DNA of 64,000 bases, from NCBI RefSeq assembly GCF_004378255.1, contig NZ_SNQG01000004.1:62001-126000 (forward strand). The letters are read 5' to 3'. Under the pieces are notes generated by a model. The model did no database searches. It was not told where the DNA came from and saw nothing but the letters and a program-made list of their open reading frames with translations. A program made the translations under genes and the position numbers. The stretch comes from Mucilaginibacter phyllosphaerae (lineage in GTDB: Bacteria; Bacteroidota; Bacteroidia; Sphingobacteriales; Sphingobacteriaceae). Within the stretch, counting starts at the first letter, position 1; every line of letters begins with the position of its first letter. This document shows positions 44,236 through 53,062 of this stretch, one piece after another.

Positions 44236-44746
44236 ATTTCTGGTCGGGCGTAATGTATTCCCTGGCTATTAGTGTAAAAAGCTGATCATTATCTGCCGAT
44301 TCATCAAAGTTTTCTACCAGCAACTGCTTCACCTCAGTGTACTTCAGCATTTTAGCAATCATAATCAGCATCCGGTACGAAGTAATATTAATATGCTCTA
44401 ACACCTGAATGTACAGCATGAGGTCCAGATCATTAAGCAGGGGCACATTTTGGTCGTCATCCAGGCAAAACTCATCTTTAATAATCGATTTGATGGGGTT
44501 GCAGATCTCGGCCGATGGTGTTTCGCCTATCAACTTATAAACATCTTCCATGCGTTCTATCTGTTTTTTTACATCTCCGCCAAATTCGCCTATAGCCAGT
44601 TGGAGTGCCTTAAAAGAGGCCAGCTTTAGCAGTTCATCCGTACGTTGTTGTAAAAAACGTTTGCCGTTGTAGATGCGGGTTAAGTGGTGTAAAAATATCT
44701 GCTTTAAAAAAGCATCATTTGGTGGGTTTGGGGTATGGGTAGCCAT
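44234..44746 (-). CDS. DUF892 (YciE/YciF-type) ferritin-like protein
   Basis: A 170-residue all-helical protein that fits the DUF892 four-helix bundle: FLHHLTRIYNGKRFLQQRTDELLKLAS in the first helix, HI-E-R-ME-DVYKLIGETP in the second, IQVLEHINITSYRMLIMIAKML in the third. The Glu/His residues of these helices resemble a diiron carboxylate site. Family members are stress-induced, with unclear catalysis. A hairpin (44210-44230) directly follows the stop. Confidence 0.82.
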   Translation of the reverse strand: MATHTPNPPNDAFLKQIFLHHLTRIYNGKRFLQQRTDELLKLASFKALQLAIGEFGGDVKKQIERMEDVYKLIGETPSAEICNPIKSIIKDEFCLDDDQNVPLLNDLDLMLYIQVLEHINITSYRMLIMIAKMLKYTEVKQLLVENFDESADNDQLFTLIAREYITPDQK

Positions 44747-44878
44747 ATTACTTAACTAATTGTGAGTGTGCGTTTAATCGTTTTCTTTAGCCAGGTAACA
44801 GCTAAAGAGATTTCTTTGCTAAAGGTAAATTAATTTTTGCTGTGTGGTTTATTAATTTTTGGTGCTTATTATTGTAGT

Positions 44879-45826
44879 ATGAGATATAAATTAGGTGATT
44901 TTGTGCGGTTTGTTGATGAAAAGCTGGAAGGTTATGTAACCAATATTATTGACGAGCAAATGATAGGCGTTACTGTTCAGGGTGATTTCGAGATCCCCGT
45001 GCTGGCCAGCAAAGTTACTTATGTGCATGGGCACGGTGCCGAAAGCCACGATGAAGAATACGTTGCCGAAATTAAACAGCCCGCAGGCGAGTTTAAAGCT
45101 AAAGGGGTGCATGTTGCCGTAGTTGCCGATGCCAAGGCCAATGGCTTGGTACACCTATATATTGTTAACGAAACATCATACCAGTTACTGGCATCACTTA
45201 CTATCGAACAGCAAAAGCAGTTTAAAGGGGAATTTGCCGGCATGATCGAGCCGCATGGCGTTGCCAAAATTTATTCAGCTAAACTGGCCGACCTGCAGTT
45301 GTGGCCGAGGTTTATATTCCAGGTATTGTTTCATACCAAACAAAATCAGCCATCGGTTAATCCGTTAAACTTAAGCGAGCAGTTTAAGGCGAAAGATTTT
45401 TCGGGTGCCAAAAAGATAGTTCCGTATATTAAACAGCAGGGCTGGATGATTCAACTGGATGAACCTGAACTGATAATCGACCCCGAAAAATTAAAGGAAA
45501 GCTTTTTTAAACCTGCCGAAGAAAAGCAGCAAACTGTTGCCAAACCCGTAAGTGAACTGGATCTGCATATCGAAAAGCTGCGTGATGATTATCAATTTTT
45601 AAGCAGCAGCGAGATCCTCAACATCCAAACAGATCACTTCAAAAAAGCCCTTGATGCGGCCATTGTACATCAGATGCCCGATATTACCTTTATACATGGC
45701 ACGGGCAACGGCATCCTGAAACATGAACTGCATAAACTGTTAAGTAAGCACCCCAAAGTACAAACCTTTATGGATGCCCGTAAAGAAAAATTTGGCTATG
45801 GGGCAACTAAGGTGATTTTAAAGTAA
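44879..45826 (+). CDS. DUF2027/Smr domain protein
   Basis: A 315-residue protein starting MRYKLGDFVRFVDEKLEG, an SH3-like/KOW opening of the DUF2027 type. Middle domain (about 75-180) of beta strands, then a C-terminal Smr domain (about 235-315) with LDLHIEKL and FIHGTGNGILKHEL, the H-G-x-G motif of Smr nucleases. MutS2-type Smr domains nick DNA or cleave RNA in collided ribosomes; activity here is unproven. An in-frame start at 44837 would prepend a hydrophobic stretch that I consider leader DNA. Confidence 0.85.
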   Translation: MRYKLGDFVRFVDEKLEGYVTNIIDEQMIGVTVQGDFEIPVLASKVTYVHGHGAESHDEEYVAEIKQPAGEFKAKGVHVAVVADAKANGLVHLYIVNETSYQLLASLTIEQQKQFKGEFAGMIEPHGVAKIYSAKLADLQLWPRFIFQVLFHTKQNQPSVNPLNLSEQFKAKDFSGAKKIVPYIKQQGWMIQLDEPELIIDPEKLKESFFKPAEEKQQTVAKPVSELDLHIEKLRDDYQFLSSSEILNIQTDHFKKALDAAIVHQMPDITFIHGTGNGILKHELHKLLSKHPKVQTFMDARKEKFGYGATKVILK

Positions 45827-45869
45827 AACTTTATGTTATATCCTTTTCGTAGATGTATATTTTAAAATA

Positions 45870-45891
45870 TTAATCGTAATATTGCGATTAA
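45870..45891. promoter_or_regulatory. ArsR operator 1
   Basis: TTAATCG (45870-45876) and CGATTAA (45885-45891) with spacer TAATATTG, directly before the arsR ATG. The 17-bp core AATCGTAATATTGCGAT is repeated exactly before arsC. Confidence 0.8.
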
Positions 45892-45892
45892 T

Positions 45893-46222
45893 ATGGGATT
45901 GACTAAAACAGCAATTTTTACCGATGAGCAAAACAGGCTGGCTATGCAGTTAAAGGCCATAGCACACCCGGCGCGTATTGCCATATTACAGCATATCATT
46001 AAAGCAAACGCCTGTATTTGCGGCGATTTGGTTGGCGAGTTAGGCTTGGCGCAGGCTACAATATCACAGCATTTAAAAGAGTTAAAAAATGCGGGCCTTA
46101 TACAAGGTACAATAGAAGGGGTAAGTGTTTGTTATTGCATTGAACCGATGGCCTGGAAGTATTTACAGCACCAGATAAACAGCATGTTTGCATCTTATAA
46201 AGGTGGCAATAGCTGCTGCTGA
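45893..46222 (+). CDS. arsR: ArsR-family arsenic-responsive repressor
   Basis: A 109-residue winged-helix ArsR/SmtB protein. Recognition helix LAQATISQHLKELKNAGLI; the metal motif ACICGDLV has Cys-x-Cys as in E. coli ArsR (ELCVCDL), plus a Cys pair at the C-terminus (NSCC). It would leave its operator on binding As(III). First gene of arsR-arsC-acr3 with operators at 45870 and 46241. Confidence 0.9.
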   Translation: MGLTKTAIFTDEQNRLAMQLKAIAHPARIAILQHIIKANACICGDLVGELGLAQATISQHLKELKNAGLIQGTIEGVSVCYCIEPMAWKYLQHQINSMFASYKGGNSCC

Positions 46223-46240
46223 AATTTTTTAACCAAATCA

Positions 46241-46256
46241 ATCGTAATATTGCGAT
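46241..46256. promoter_or_regulatory. ArsR operator 2
   Basis: ATCG-TAATATTG-CGAT, the same 16-bp core as operator 1, 11 bp before the arsC ATG. It gives arsC-acr3 their own ArsR-controlled promoter or a roadblock. Confidence 0.75.
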
Positions 46257-46267
46257 AATTAAAAATT

Positions 46268-46699
46268 ATGAAAAATATATTAGTACTATGCACCGGCAAT
46301 AGTTGCCGCAGCCAGATTGCAGAAGGGTACCTGCGCCATTTTGCAGCTGATAAGGCAACAATTTACAGTGCCGGGATAGAAACACATGGCGTTAACCCCC
46401 AAGCGGTAGCGGTAATGGCCGATGACGGGATAGATATATCGGCACATACCTCAAACCATGTGGATGAATATTTAGCCGTTCCGTTTAACTATGTGATAAC
46501 CGTATGCGATAATGCTAACGAGGCTTGCCCATATTTTCCGGGTGATGTAAGGCGCCTTCACTATAATTTCCCAGATCCTGCTAAAGCAACAGGTACGCCT
46601 GATGAGGTAATGGCTGAGTTTAAACGCGTACGTGATATGATCAAAATTTACGCACAGAATTTCATCGCCGAAAACGTTAAAAAACATGACAGTAAATAA
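46268..46699 (+). CDS. arsC: Arsenate reductase, thioredoxin-coupled (LMW-PTP type)
   Basis: A 143-residue protein of low-molecular-weight tyrosine phosphatase fold. P-loop CTGNSCRS at the N-terminus (Cys8/Cys13), redox Cys pair in [14 protein letters not shown] (Cys80 and Cys87 by my count) and the general-acid Asp in FPDPAKATG. It reduces arsenate to arsenite, which Acr3 then exports. Its end overlaps the acr3 start by 14 bp. Confidence 0.92.
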   Translation: MKNILVLCTGNSCRSQIAEGYLRHFAADKATIYSAGIETHGVNPQAVAVMADDGIDISAHTSNHVDEYLAVPFNYVITVCDNANEACPYFPGDVRRLHYNFPDPAKATGTPDEVMAEFKRVRDMIKIYAQNFIAENVKKHDSK

Positions 46700-47744
46700 C
46701 TGTGCGCCTGCGGCCGGTCGTAAAAAGTTGGGCTTTTTGGATCGTTATTTAACCTTGTGGATCTTTTTGGCTATGGCTGTTGGGGTAGCTATGGGCTATT
46801 TTATTCCCTCGTCATCGGGCTTTATCAATTCATTTTCCACCGGTACTACCAATATACCTTTAGCTGTTGGGTTGATACTAATGATGTATCCACCCCTTGC
46901 AAAGGTGAAGTACGAGAATATGGGCGAGGTATTTAAGGATACCAAAGTACTTGGCGCATCATTGTTTTTAAATTGGATAATTGGCCCGGTATTGATGTTT
47001 ATACTGGCAGTAATATTTCTTAAAGATCATCCTGCGTATATGACCGGGCTTATTCTGATTGGATTGGCCCGTTGTATTGCCATGGTAGTGGTTTGGAATG
47101 AACTTGCCGAAGGCAACCGAGAGTATGCAGCCGGGTTGATCGCTTTAAACAGCATCTTCCAGGTGTTGCTTTATAGTGTGTATGCTTATGTATTTATTAC
47201 TTTGCTACCTCCCTTATTTGGATTACAGGGACTTGCCGTAAACATAACTATTGCAGAAATTGCCAAAAGCGTAGGCATCTATTTAGGCCTCCCTTTTGCA
47301 CTTGGCATCATCAGCCGTTACAGCCTTATTAGCTTAAAAGGTAAAGATTGGTTTGATACCCGTTTTGTACCTTTTGTATCGCCCATAACTTTAATAGCCC
47401 TGCTGTTTACCATTGTGGTAATGTTTAGCTTAAAGGGGCGGCTTATTGTACAGATCCCTTTAGATGTGGTGCGCATAGCCTTACCGCTCATTATTTATTT
47501 TGCTGTTATGTTTTTCATTAGTTTTTTTGCCGGTAAATATTTTGGAGCAGATTATTCGCGCAGCACATCTATTGCATTTACAGCTACCGGCAACAACTTT
47601 GAATTGGCTATAGCGGTTGCCATCGGCGTGTTCGGTATCCATTCCGGCGAGGCCTTTGCGGGTGTTATTGGCCCGCTGGTAGAAGTACCCGCCCTTATTG
47701 CGCTGGTTAATGTGGCTTTTTGGCTACGTAAAAGGTACTATTAA
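46686..47744 (+). CDS. acr3: Arsenite efflux permease, ACR3 family
   Basis: A 352-residue permease with ten TM helices. The conserved Cys of TM4 lies in [35 protein letters not shown] in TM9 is another ACR3 signature. It exports As(III)-hydroxide by proton antiport. The ATG at 46686 lies inside the end of arsC, giving translational coupling. The last gene of the operon. Confidence 0.93.
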   Translation: MTVNNCAPAAGRKKLGFLDRYLTLWIFLAMAVGVAMGYFIPSSSGFINSFSTGTTNIPLAVGLILMMYPPLAKVKYENMGEVFKDTKVLGASLFLNWIIGPVLMFILAVIFLKDHPAYMTGLILIGLARCIAMVVVWNELAEGNREYAAGLIALNSIFQVLLYSVYAYVFITLLPPLFGLQGLAVNITIAEIAKSVGIYLGLPFALGIISRYSLISLKGKDWFDTRFVPFVSPITLIALLFTIVVMFSLKGRLIVQIPLDVVRIALPLIIYFAVMFFISFFAGKYFGADYSRSTSIAFTATGNNFELAIAVAIGVFGIHSGEAFAGVIGPLVEVPALIALVNVAFWLRKRYY

Positions 47745-47814
47745 CTAACATGAACCTGGCCTGACAAACAAAACCTGCCTCGCTGCTATTTTAGTTTTAT
47801 AAAAATTACAGCAA

Positions 47815-48651
47815 ATGAGTAAAGTATGGTTTATAACAGGCTGCTCCACCGGTTTCGGGCGCGAGCTGGCCAAAGAGGTGCTGGCAGCCGGTAACAAAGC
47901 TGCAGTAGCATCGCGCAATACCGAAAATGTTAAGGATATCATAGCCGATTATCCGGATACTGCCATAGCAGTAAAGCTGGATGTTACCAAAAGTGATGAA
48001 ATTACTGCCGCTGTTGAGCAGATCAATCAGCAGTTTGGGCGGATAGATGTATTGGTGAATAACGCGGGTATAGGTTACTTTGGCGCTATTGAAGAAAGCG
48101 AAGATAATGCCGTGCGCAATATGTTCGAGATTAACTTTTGGGGACTGGCAAACGTTACCAAAGCAGTATTGCCAACCCTGCGTAAGCAAAGAAGCGGGCA
48201 CGTGGTGAATGTGGCCTCTATAGGCGGTTTGGTGGGTTTCCCGGGTGTGGGTTTTTACAATGCCACTAAATTTGCCGTAGACGGTTATTCAGAAGCTTTG
48301 GCCAAAGAAACCGCGCCATTGGGCATTAAAGTAACCGTAGTTGCACCAAGTGGTTTCCGTACCGATTGGGCAGGCCGGTCGGCAAACGACAGCCCTGTTG
48401 TGATAGACGATTACAAGGATACCGCAGGTGCAAACAAAGATACCATACGCGGTTATAGCGGCAAGCAACCCGGCGACCCGGTACGTGCCGCCAAGGCAAT
48501 TGTTAAAGCTATTGATGATGCCAACCCGCCACTGCATTTATTGTTAGGCGCAGCCGCTTTGAAGGGTGCCCGCAATAAATTGGATGTACTGAAAAAAGAT
48601 TTTGATGCCTGGCAGGAAACAACTACAGGTGCCGATTTTCCGCAGGAATAA
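47815..48651 (+). CDS. Short-chain dehydrogenase/reductase
   Basis: A 278-residue classical SDR. NAD(P) site TGCSTGFGRELA at the N-terminus, NNAG (about residues 80-83), Ser in NVASIGG and catalytic Y-N-A-T-K. The substrate is not readable. It is separated from acr3 by 70 bp and followed by a long hairpin terminator, so probably monocistronic. Confidence 0.88.
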   Translation: MSKVWFITGCSTGFGRELAKEVLAAGNKAAVASRNTENVKDIIADYPDTAIAVKLDVTKSDEITAAVEQINQQFGRIDVLVNNAGIGYFGAIEESEDNAVRNMFEINFWGLANVTKAVLPTLRKQRSGHVVNVASIGGLVGFPGVGFYNATKFAVDGYSEALAKETAPLGIKVTVVAPSGFRTDWAGRSANDSPVVIDDYKDTAGANKDTIRGYSGKQPGDPVRAAKAIVKAIDDANPPLHLLLGAAALKGARNKLDVLKKDFDAWQETTTGADFPQE

Positions 48652-48666
48652 CAGGCAGTTAGTAAC

Positions 48667-48703
48667 AACCAACAGCGGCGGCAATTTGCCGCCGCTGTTG
48701 GTT
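48667..48703. terminator. Bidirectional terminator, long stem
   Basis: Eighteen-bp complementary arms (48667-48684 and 48686-48703, key bases CAGCGGCGGCAA/TTGCCGCCGCTG), then TTTT. It serves the rightward SDR and the leftward TonB receptor whose stop abuts it. Confidence 0.85.
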
Positions 48704-51070
48704 TTAAAATTCAAATATTACCCCAATGGTAGGCAATACATTGCCGTTCTCGTTATTCAGTAGTTTTGATTTAAACCGGCTTGGGTCGCCGGGTGCATCC
48801 TGTACAGCCCCCGATGCGTCACGATCTGGCACCAGGTAAGCTTGCAGCTGGTATTTATTATAGGTAAGGTTTTGGATATCCAGGTAAACGTTAAGCGTGA
48901 ATTTACGGAACGGATACTTTTTATCAACCCTTACATCTACCTGGTAAAAATCTTTTAGGCGTTGCGTGTTCAATTGCTGCCAGTTGGGTATGCCTTGCGG
49001 AAAGATAGCATAATTGGTTTTTAACGTTGATGAACTGATATCATATGGCGTGTATGGGCCGCCGCCGGTATATCTTAATTTTGCGCCAACCTCCCAATTG
49101 CGCTTAAATACCTTGCCGCCGGTTATGCTCAAAATATAACGGTTGTTCCACGATGATTGTACATACTCGCCACGCTTGTCCTGAAACTCGCTGCGAAAAA
49201 GCGTTAGCGCAAATATGCCGTAAAAGCCTTTGTTTAACCTTTGCTGTGCAAAAAATTCAACCCCGTAGCTGCGGCCTTTGGTAAAGCCGGTAACCTGTTG
49301 GTTACCTACTACGCCAAAATCGGCGCCCAGGTTAGCCAGCGGGATGCTATCGCCCAGCACTTTAACTATTGGGTAGTTTTTGTATAGTTTGTAAAATCCC
49401 TCTACCGTGAATTTAGTGTTTTTTAAGGTATTGTATTCAAAGCCTAAAACCACCTGTTTGTTAGCAATATAATCAACATTGCGGTTAGCCAGTGCGCCGT
49501 TGCCATCGCGGTAGCCCAAAACGGTGTAGGCAGGCAACTGATAATATATACCCGTGTTAAAGTTTAAGCTGAATTTATCTGTAAAGTTGTAGGATGCCGA
49601 AATACGCGGAGAGAGCGTGCGGCTCAGGTTGTTCATTTTTGATGAATAATTATTAGCGTCGGCCCTTAGCCCGGCAGAAAGGCTCAACCTGTCTGCTAAG
49701 TAAGCGCGGCTAACCTGCCCAAATATGCTATACTTTATAAAGTTTATTTTAGATGTATAGATGTTACTGCCAAACGGGAGCAGGTTAAATGTATTGGTAT
49801 TGTATTCGGCAGTTTCGGCGCCTGCCCCAAAGTTGATACGGTAACCGTTGGTACTGCTCACGTTTTCAAACCTCAGCTTGTTTTCTATCTCCTGCGACGT
49901 ATAGTCGAGCGTTTTGGTGCCTGCCTCGTTATTATCCTGGTACTTTTTTGCTTTATTGTTCAAAAAATCGCGACTAAGCACAACCAGCGAATAACCGTTA
50001 TTCCGGAAGTTTTTATAGGTAGCCCCAACGGTATAATTATCCTGCGAATTTACCGGGATATTAGCCAGCGTGTACTGGTTGGCTTCCGTATTTTCGGCAT
50101 TCAAATTCAACTTGAACCTATCTACAGCGCCAAGGCCCAGTATGGTAAGCTCATTCTTTTGGTTGAATTTAGTTTTTACCTTAAATTGGAAATCCTGGTA
50201 GGATGGAAGGAATGGCAGGCCAAGCAGTTTAAATAGTCCCTGCAGATACGAATATCTGTACGAAGAAATAAAGGTAGTTTTTTTGCCCAGCGGCCCTGCA
50301 AGTGAGGCGGCCAGGTCGCTTGAACCTAAAGTGACAGTAGCATTGTGCCTGTCGGCAGGGCCGTCTTTTTGTTTAAATTCAAAAACAGAACTTAAGGCAT
50401 TACCGCGGTTAGCCGGGAAAGCGCCGGAGTAAAAATCAACTTCATTTATAAAATCTACATTAATCAGGCCAACCGGCCCGCCGGATGAGCCCTGTGTGGC
50501 AAAGTGATTGATATTAGGGATTTCTACACCATCAATATAAAAACGGTTTTCGTTTGGTGCGCCGCCGCGGATAATGATATCGTTTCGGAAACTTACCGGT
50601 GATGATACGCCCGGCAGGGATTGGATCACTTTGCTGATGTCGCGGTTGCCGCCGGGGTTACGTTTAATTTCTGTAGAACCGATGGTACGCAGTGATACCG
50701 GGCTTTCCAGCGTTTTGTTAAAGCGTGCGGCTGATATTTTTACCTCGTTCAGGTTAACGGCATCCTCTTCCAGGCTGATATCGGTAACGGCAGTTTTGGC
50801 ATTGGTTACCTGTATATCAAAAAGTGTTTTAGGCCGATAACCCACAAGCGAAGCTTGCAGCGTATAATAACCCGGTGTAAGATCTGTGATGCGGTAATTC
50901 CCTAAGGAATCTGTAGTAACTGCCGTTTGCGTGCCTGCAATGATTATATTAACACCTTGCAGGCGGTTATTGGTTAGTGCGGTGGTAACCGTACCCCGTA
51001 TAATGCCTGTTTGCGCAAATAATAAAACAGGTATTTGCATTAGTAATACAATAAGTAGGCGTTTATTCAT
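48704..51070 (-). CDS. TonB-dependent receptor
   Basis: A 788-residue outer-membrane receptor. Signal peptide ending LLFAQ, carboxypeptidase-regulatory-like domain (about 22-110: GTVTTALTNNRLQGVNIII, TDSLGNYRI), plug with IIIRGGAPNENRFYIDGVEIP, then a 22-strand-type barrel ending in GVIFEF. It has no SusD partner, so it belongs to the single-component FecA-like group. Ligand unknown: no siderophore or metal genes adjoin it. Confidence 0.9.
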   Translation of the reverse strand: MNKRLLIVLLMQIPVLLFAQTGIIRGTVTTALTNNRLQGVNIIIAGTQTAVTTDSLGNYRITDLTPGYYTLQASLVGYRPKTLFDIQVTNAKTAVTDISLEEDAVNLNEVKISAARFNKTLESPVSLRTIGSTEIKRNPGGNRDISKVIQSLPGVSSPVSFRNDIIIRGGAPNENRFYIDGVEIPNINHFATQGSSGGPVGLINVDFINEVDFYSGAFPANRGNALSSVFEFKQKDGPADRHNATVTLGSSDLAASLAGPLGKKTTFISSYRYSYLQGLFKLLGLPFLPSYQDFQFKVKTKFNQKNELTILGLGAVDRFKLNLNAENTEANQYTLANIPVNSQDNYTVGATYKNFRNNGYSLVVLSRDFLNNKAKKYQDNNEAGTKTLDYTSQEIENKLRFENVSSTNGYRINFGAGAETAEYNTNTFNLLPFGSNIYTSKINFIKYSIFGQVSRAYLADRLSLSAGLRADANNYSSKMNNLSRTLSPRISASYNFTDKFSLNFNTGIYYQLPAYTVLGYRDGNGALANRNVDYIANKQVVLGFEYNTLKNTKFTVEGFYKLYKNYPIVKVLGDSIPLANLGADFGVVGNQQVTGFTKGRSYGVEFFAQQRLNKGFYGIFALTLFRSEFQDKRGEYVQSSWNNRYILSITGGKVFKRNWEVGAKLRYTGGGPYTPYDISSSTLKTNYAIFPQGIPNWQQLNTQRLKDFYQVDVRVDKKYPFRKFTLNVYLDIQNLTYNKYQLQAYLVPDRDASGAVQDAPGDPSRFKSKLLNNENGNVLPTIGVIFEF

Positions 51071-51225
51071 AGATGGTGTAAAGATGGCATTTTGCTATCT
51101 TAATTACTAATAGGTGATTATTATGTCGATATGATCAGAAAATTATAATTAGGTATAAATCTATCTTTGGCATGGAATATGTTATTTAATAGTTAATTAT
51201 TATAAACCATTAAATAATAAATACC

Positions 51226-51753
51226 ATGAAAAAGATAAGTGTAATAATGGCCACGGCCTTTGCAGCATTAGCTTTAAACGCTACGGCGAAGAGCCACAAA
51301 GTAACTTTATCAGATAAGGCTTTATTGGATGCCGGTAATTTAACTACCAGCTTAGATACCGTACCAAAAACAAAAAGGACAACCCCAACACGATCAACAT
51401 CACCAACACGTACTACCACACCAACCACGCCGATGAGCCCAACCAGCCCAACGTCGCCAAACCCAACTAATCCGTCTTATCCAACAACACCAACCAGCCC
51501 AACGGCGCCAACCAGCCCAACTAACCCTACCGTACCAACAAGCCCAACGGCACCAACCATGCCAACCAGCCCAACAACACCAACCAGCCCAACAAGCCCA
51601 ACGGTGCCTACACAAAGCCCAACCGTGCCTACGCAAAGCCCTGCAATGCCAACAACACCGCAAACAACGCCGCGTAGCACATCACCAACAACTACCCCTG
51701 GTTCTACAGCGCCTGCCTCTACTGGTGGAACGCCACGTACAACAGGTAAATAA
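51226..51753 (+). CDS. Exported Thr/Pro/Ser repeat protein
   Basis: A 175-residue protein. Signal peptide (about 1-21), a short ordinary stretch (to about residue 45), then about 120 residues almost entirely of Thr, Pro and Ser, dominated by the units TSP, TPTSP and APTSPT. Such segments are extended and can be O-glycosylated in Bacteroidota (D-S/T-hydrophobic motif not seen). The DNA also repeats (CCAACCAGCCCAAC and variants), so copy number may vary between strains. Likely a cell-surface linker or adhesin-like protein; no homologue recognised. Confidence 0.65.
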   Translation: MKKISVIMATAFAALALNATAKSHKVTLSDKALLDAGNLTTSLDTVPKTKRTTPTRSTSPTRTTTPTTPMSPTSPTSPNPTNPSYPTTPTSPTAPTSPTNPTVPTSPTAPTMPTSPTTPTSPTSPTVPTQSPTVPTQSPAMPTTPQTTPRSTSPTTTPGSTAPASTGGTPRTTGK

Positions 51754-51780
51754 TACAGTACAATAAGTAAAATGCGAGGG

Positions 51781-51814
51781 GCCGGTACATGCTAAACATT
51801 GTACCGGCTTTTTT
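51781..51814 (+). terminator. Terminator of the repeat protein gene
   Basis: Arms GCCGGTACA (51781-51789) and TGTACCGGC (51800-51808) followed by T6. Confidence 0.85.
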
Positions 51815-51903
51815 ATGTTTGATCCCTACCCTGTAAAGTATTTAGCTTTATGATAAACCATTGTAAAAGCAGCCTGTTAAATGATGTATCAAAACAATCC
51901 ACT

Positions 51904-52953
51904 ATGGCAGATATTGCTAAACGTTTTTCGCAAAACCCCTTATTATCCCCTAAAGATCTGCAGCCAAGCGCAAAAGGCCTGCATATTGCCTGCCTTTTAA
52001 ACCCCGGCGTATTTAGGTTTAATGGTAAAGTTTGGTTGCTGGTGCGCGTTGCCGAACGGCCCGAGCAAAGCGAAGTGCATGTATCCTTCCCGATATTGAC
52101 CGCTACGGGCGAAACCACTATTATGGAAATAGCGCTTGATGACTCGGACCTGATAGCTACCGACGCCCGCGTGGTGCGTTATAAGGGTGTAGATTACCTT
52201 ACCACGCTATCGCACCTGCGTTTGCTTTGCAGCGATGACGGTGTAGCTTTTTACGAACCCGAGGGTTACAAAAAACTGTTTGGCAACGGGCCCTTGCAAA
52301 CCTTTGGGATAGAAGATTGCCGCGTTACCTTTTTAGAAGATAAGTATTATTTAACTTTTACGGCTGTAAGCGATAGTGGGGTAGGTGTGGGTATGCGCAC
52401 CACAACAAACTGGAAGGATTTTAAAAATTATGGCATGATATTGCCGCCGCATAATAAGGATGTAGCCATATTTGAAGAGAAAATAAAAGGCAAATATTAC
52501 GCCCTGCATCGGCCAAGCAGCGTAGATATTGGCGGTAACTATATCTGGATAGCCGAATCGCCGGATGGTGAACATTGGGGTAACCATAAATGCATTATTA
52601 AAACCCGCGGGGGCATGTGGGATAGCGGACGCGTTGGCGCAGGCGCTGCACCTATTAAAACCGAAAAGGGCTGGCTGGAAATTTATCATGGCGCCACCAA
52701 AGAGCACCGCTATTGCCTGGGAGCAGTTTTGTTAGATCTGCAGGATCCATCAAAAGTTATTGCCCGTACTAAAGACCCGATTATGGAACCTACCGAGGCT
52801 TACGAAACAACGGGCTTTTTTGGCCATGTAGTATTTACGAATGGCCATGTGGTAGATGGGGATATCATCACTATTTACTATGGTGCAGCCGATGAATTTG
52901 TATGCGGGGCAAAGTTTTCTATCCGGGAGATCTATGCAGCAATGGGTGTTTAA
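51904..52953 (+). CDS. GH130-family glycoside phosphorylase/hydrolase
   Basis: A 349-residue five-bladed propeller enzyme. The start at ATG 51904 is preferred over an in-frame ATG at 51850. Motifs: LLVRVAERP, GIEDCRVTFLEDKYYLTFTA (Asp of the GH130 catalytic E-D-x-R element), WDSGRVGAGAAPI and IYHGATKEHRYCLGAVLLDL. GH130 enzymes act on beta-mannosides, mostly by phosphorolysis; whether this one needs phosphate is unclear. It has no signal peptide, so it is cytoplasmic. It lies upstream of glucuronate isomerase. Confidence 0.85.
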   Translation: MADIAKRFSQNPLLSPKDLQPSAKGLHIACLLNPGVFRFNGKVWLLVRVAERPEQSEVHVSFPILTATGETTIMEIALDDSDLIATDARVVRYKGVDYLTTLSHLRLLCSDDGVAFYEPEGYKKLFGNGPLQTFGIEDCRVTFLEDKYYLTFTAVSDSGVGVGMRTTTNWKDFKNYGMILPPHNKDVAIFEEKIKGKYYALHRPSSVDIGGNYIWIAESPDGEHWGNHKCIIKTRGGMWDSGRVGAGAAPIKTEKGWLEIYHGATKEHRYCLGAVLLDLQDPSKVIARTKDPIMEPTEAYETTGFFGHVVFTNGHVVDGDIITIYYGAADEFVCGAKFSIREIYAAMGV

Positions 52954-53062
52954 TTAAGCCTTTTTGGCCCAATAGGCGATTGGATAGCTTTATACAGGCA
53001 AAACTAAAACGTTTACGTACTTTGCTTTAAAAATCTATCAAAAATCTTTAATACATTGCCCT

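Noticed and set aside
51400..51660. Dense short direct repeats resembling a CRISPR-like array
   Set aside because: The repeats are 3-15 bp, unspaced and in frame within an exported Thr/Pro/Ser-rich protein.
53007..53014. AAACGTTT as a proven LacI-type operator of uxaC
   Set aside because: Only an 8-bp palindrome with asymmetric flanks and no LacI-family gene in the window; mentioned in the uxaC entry only.
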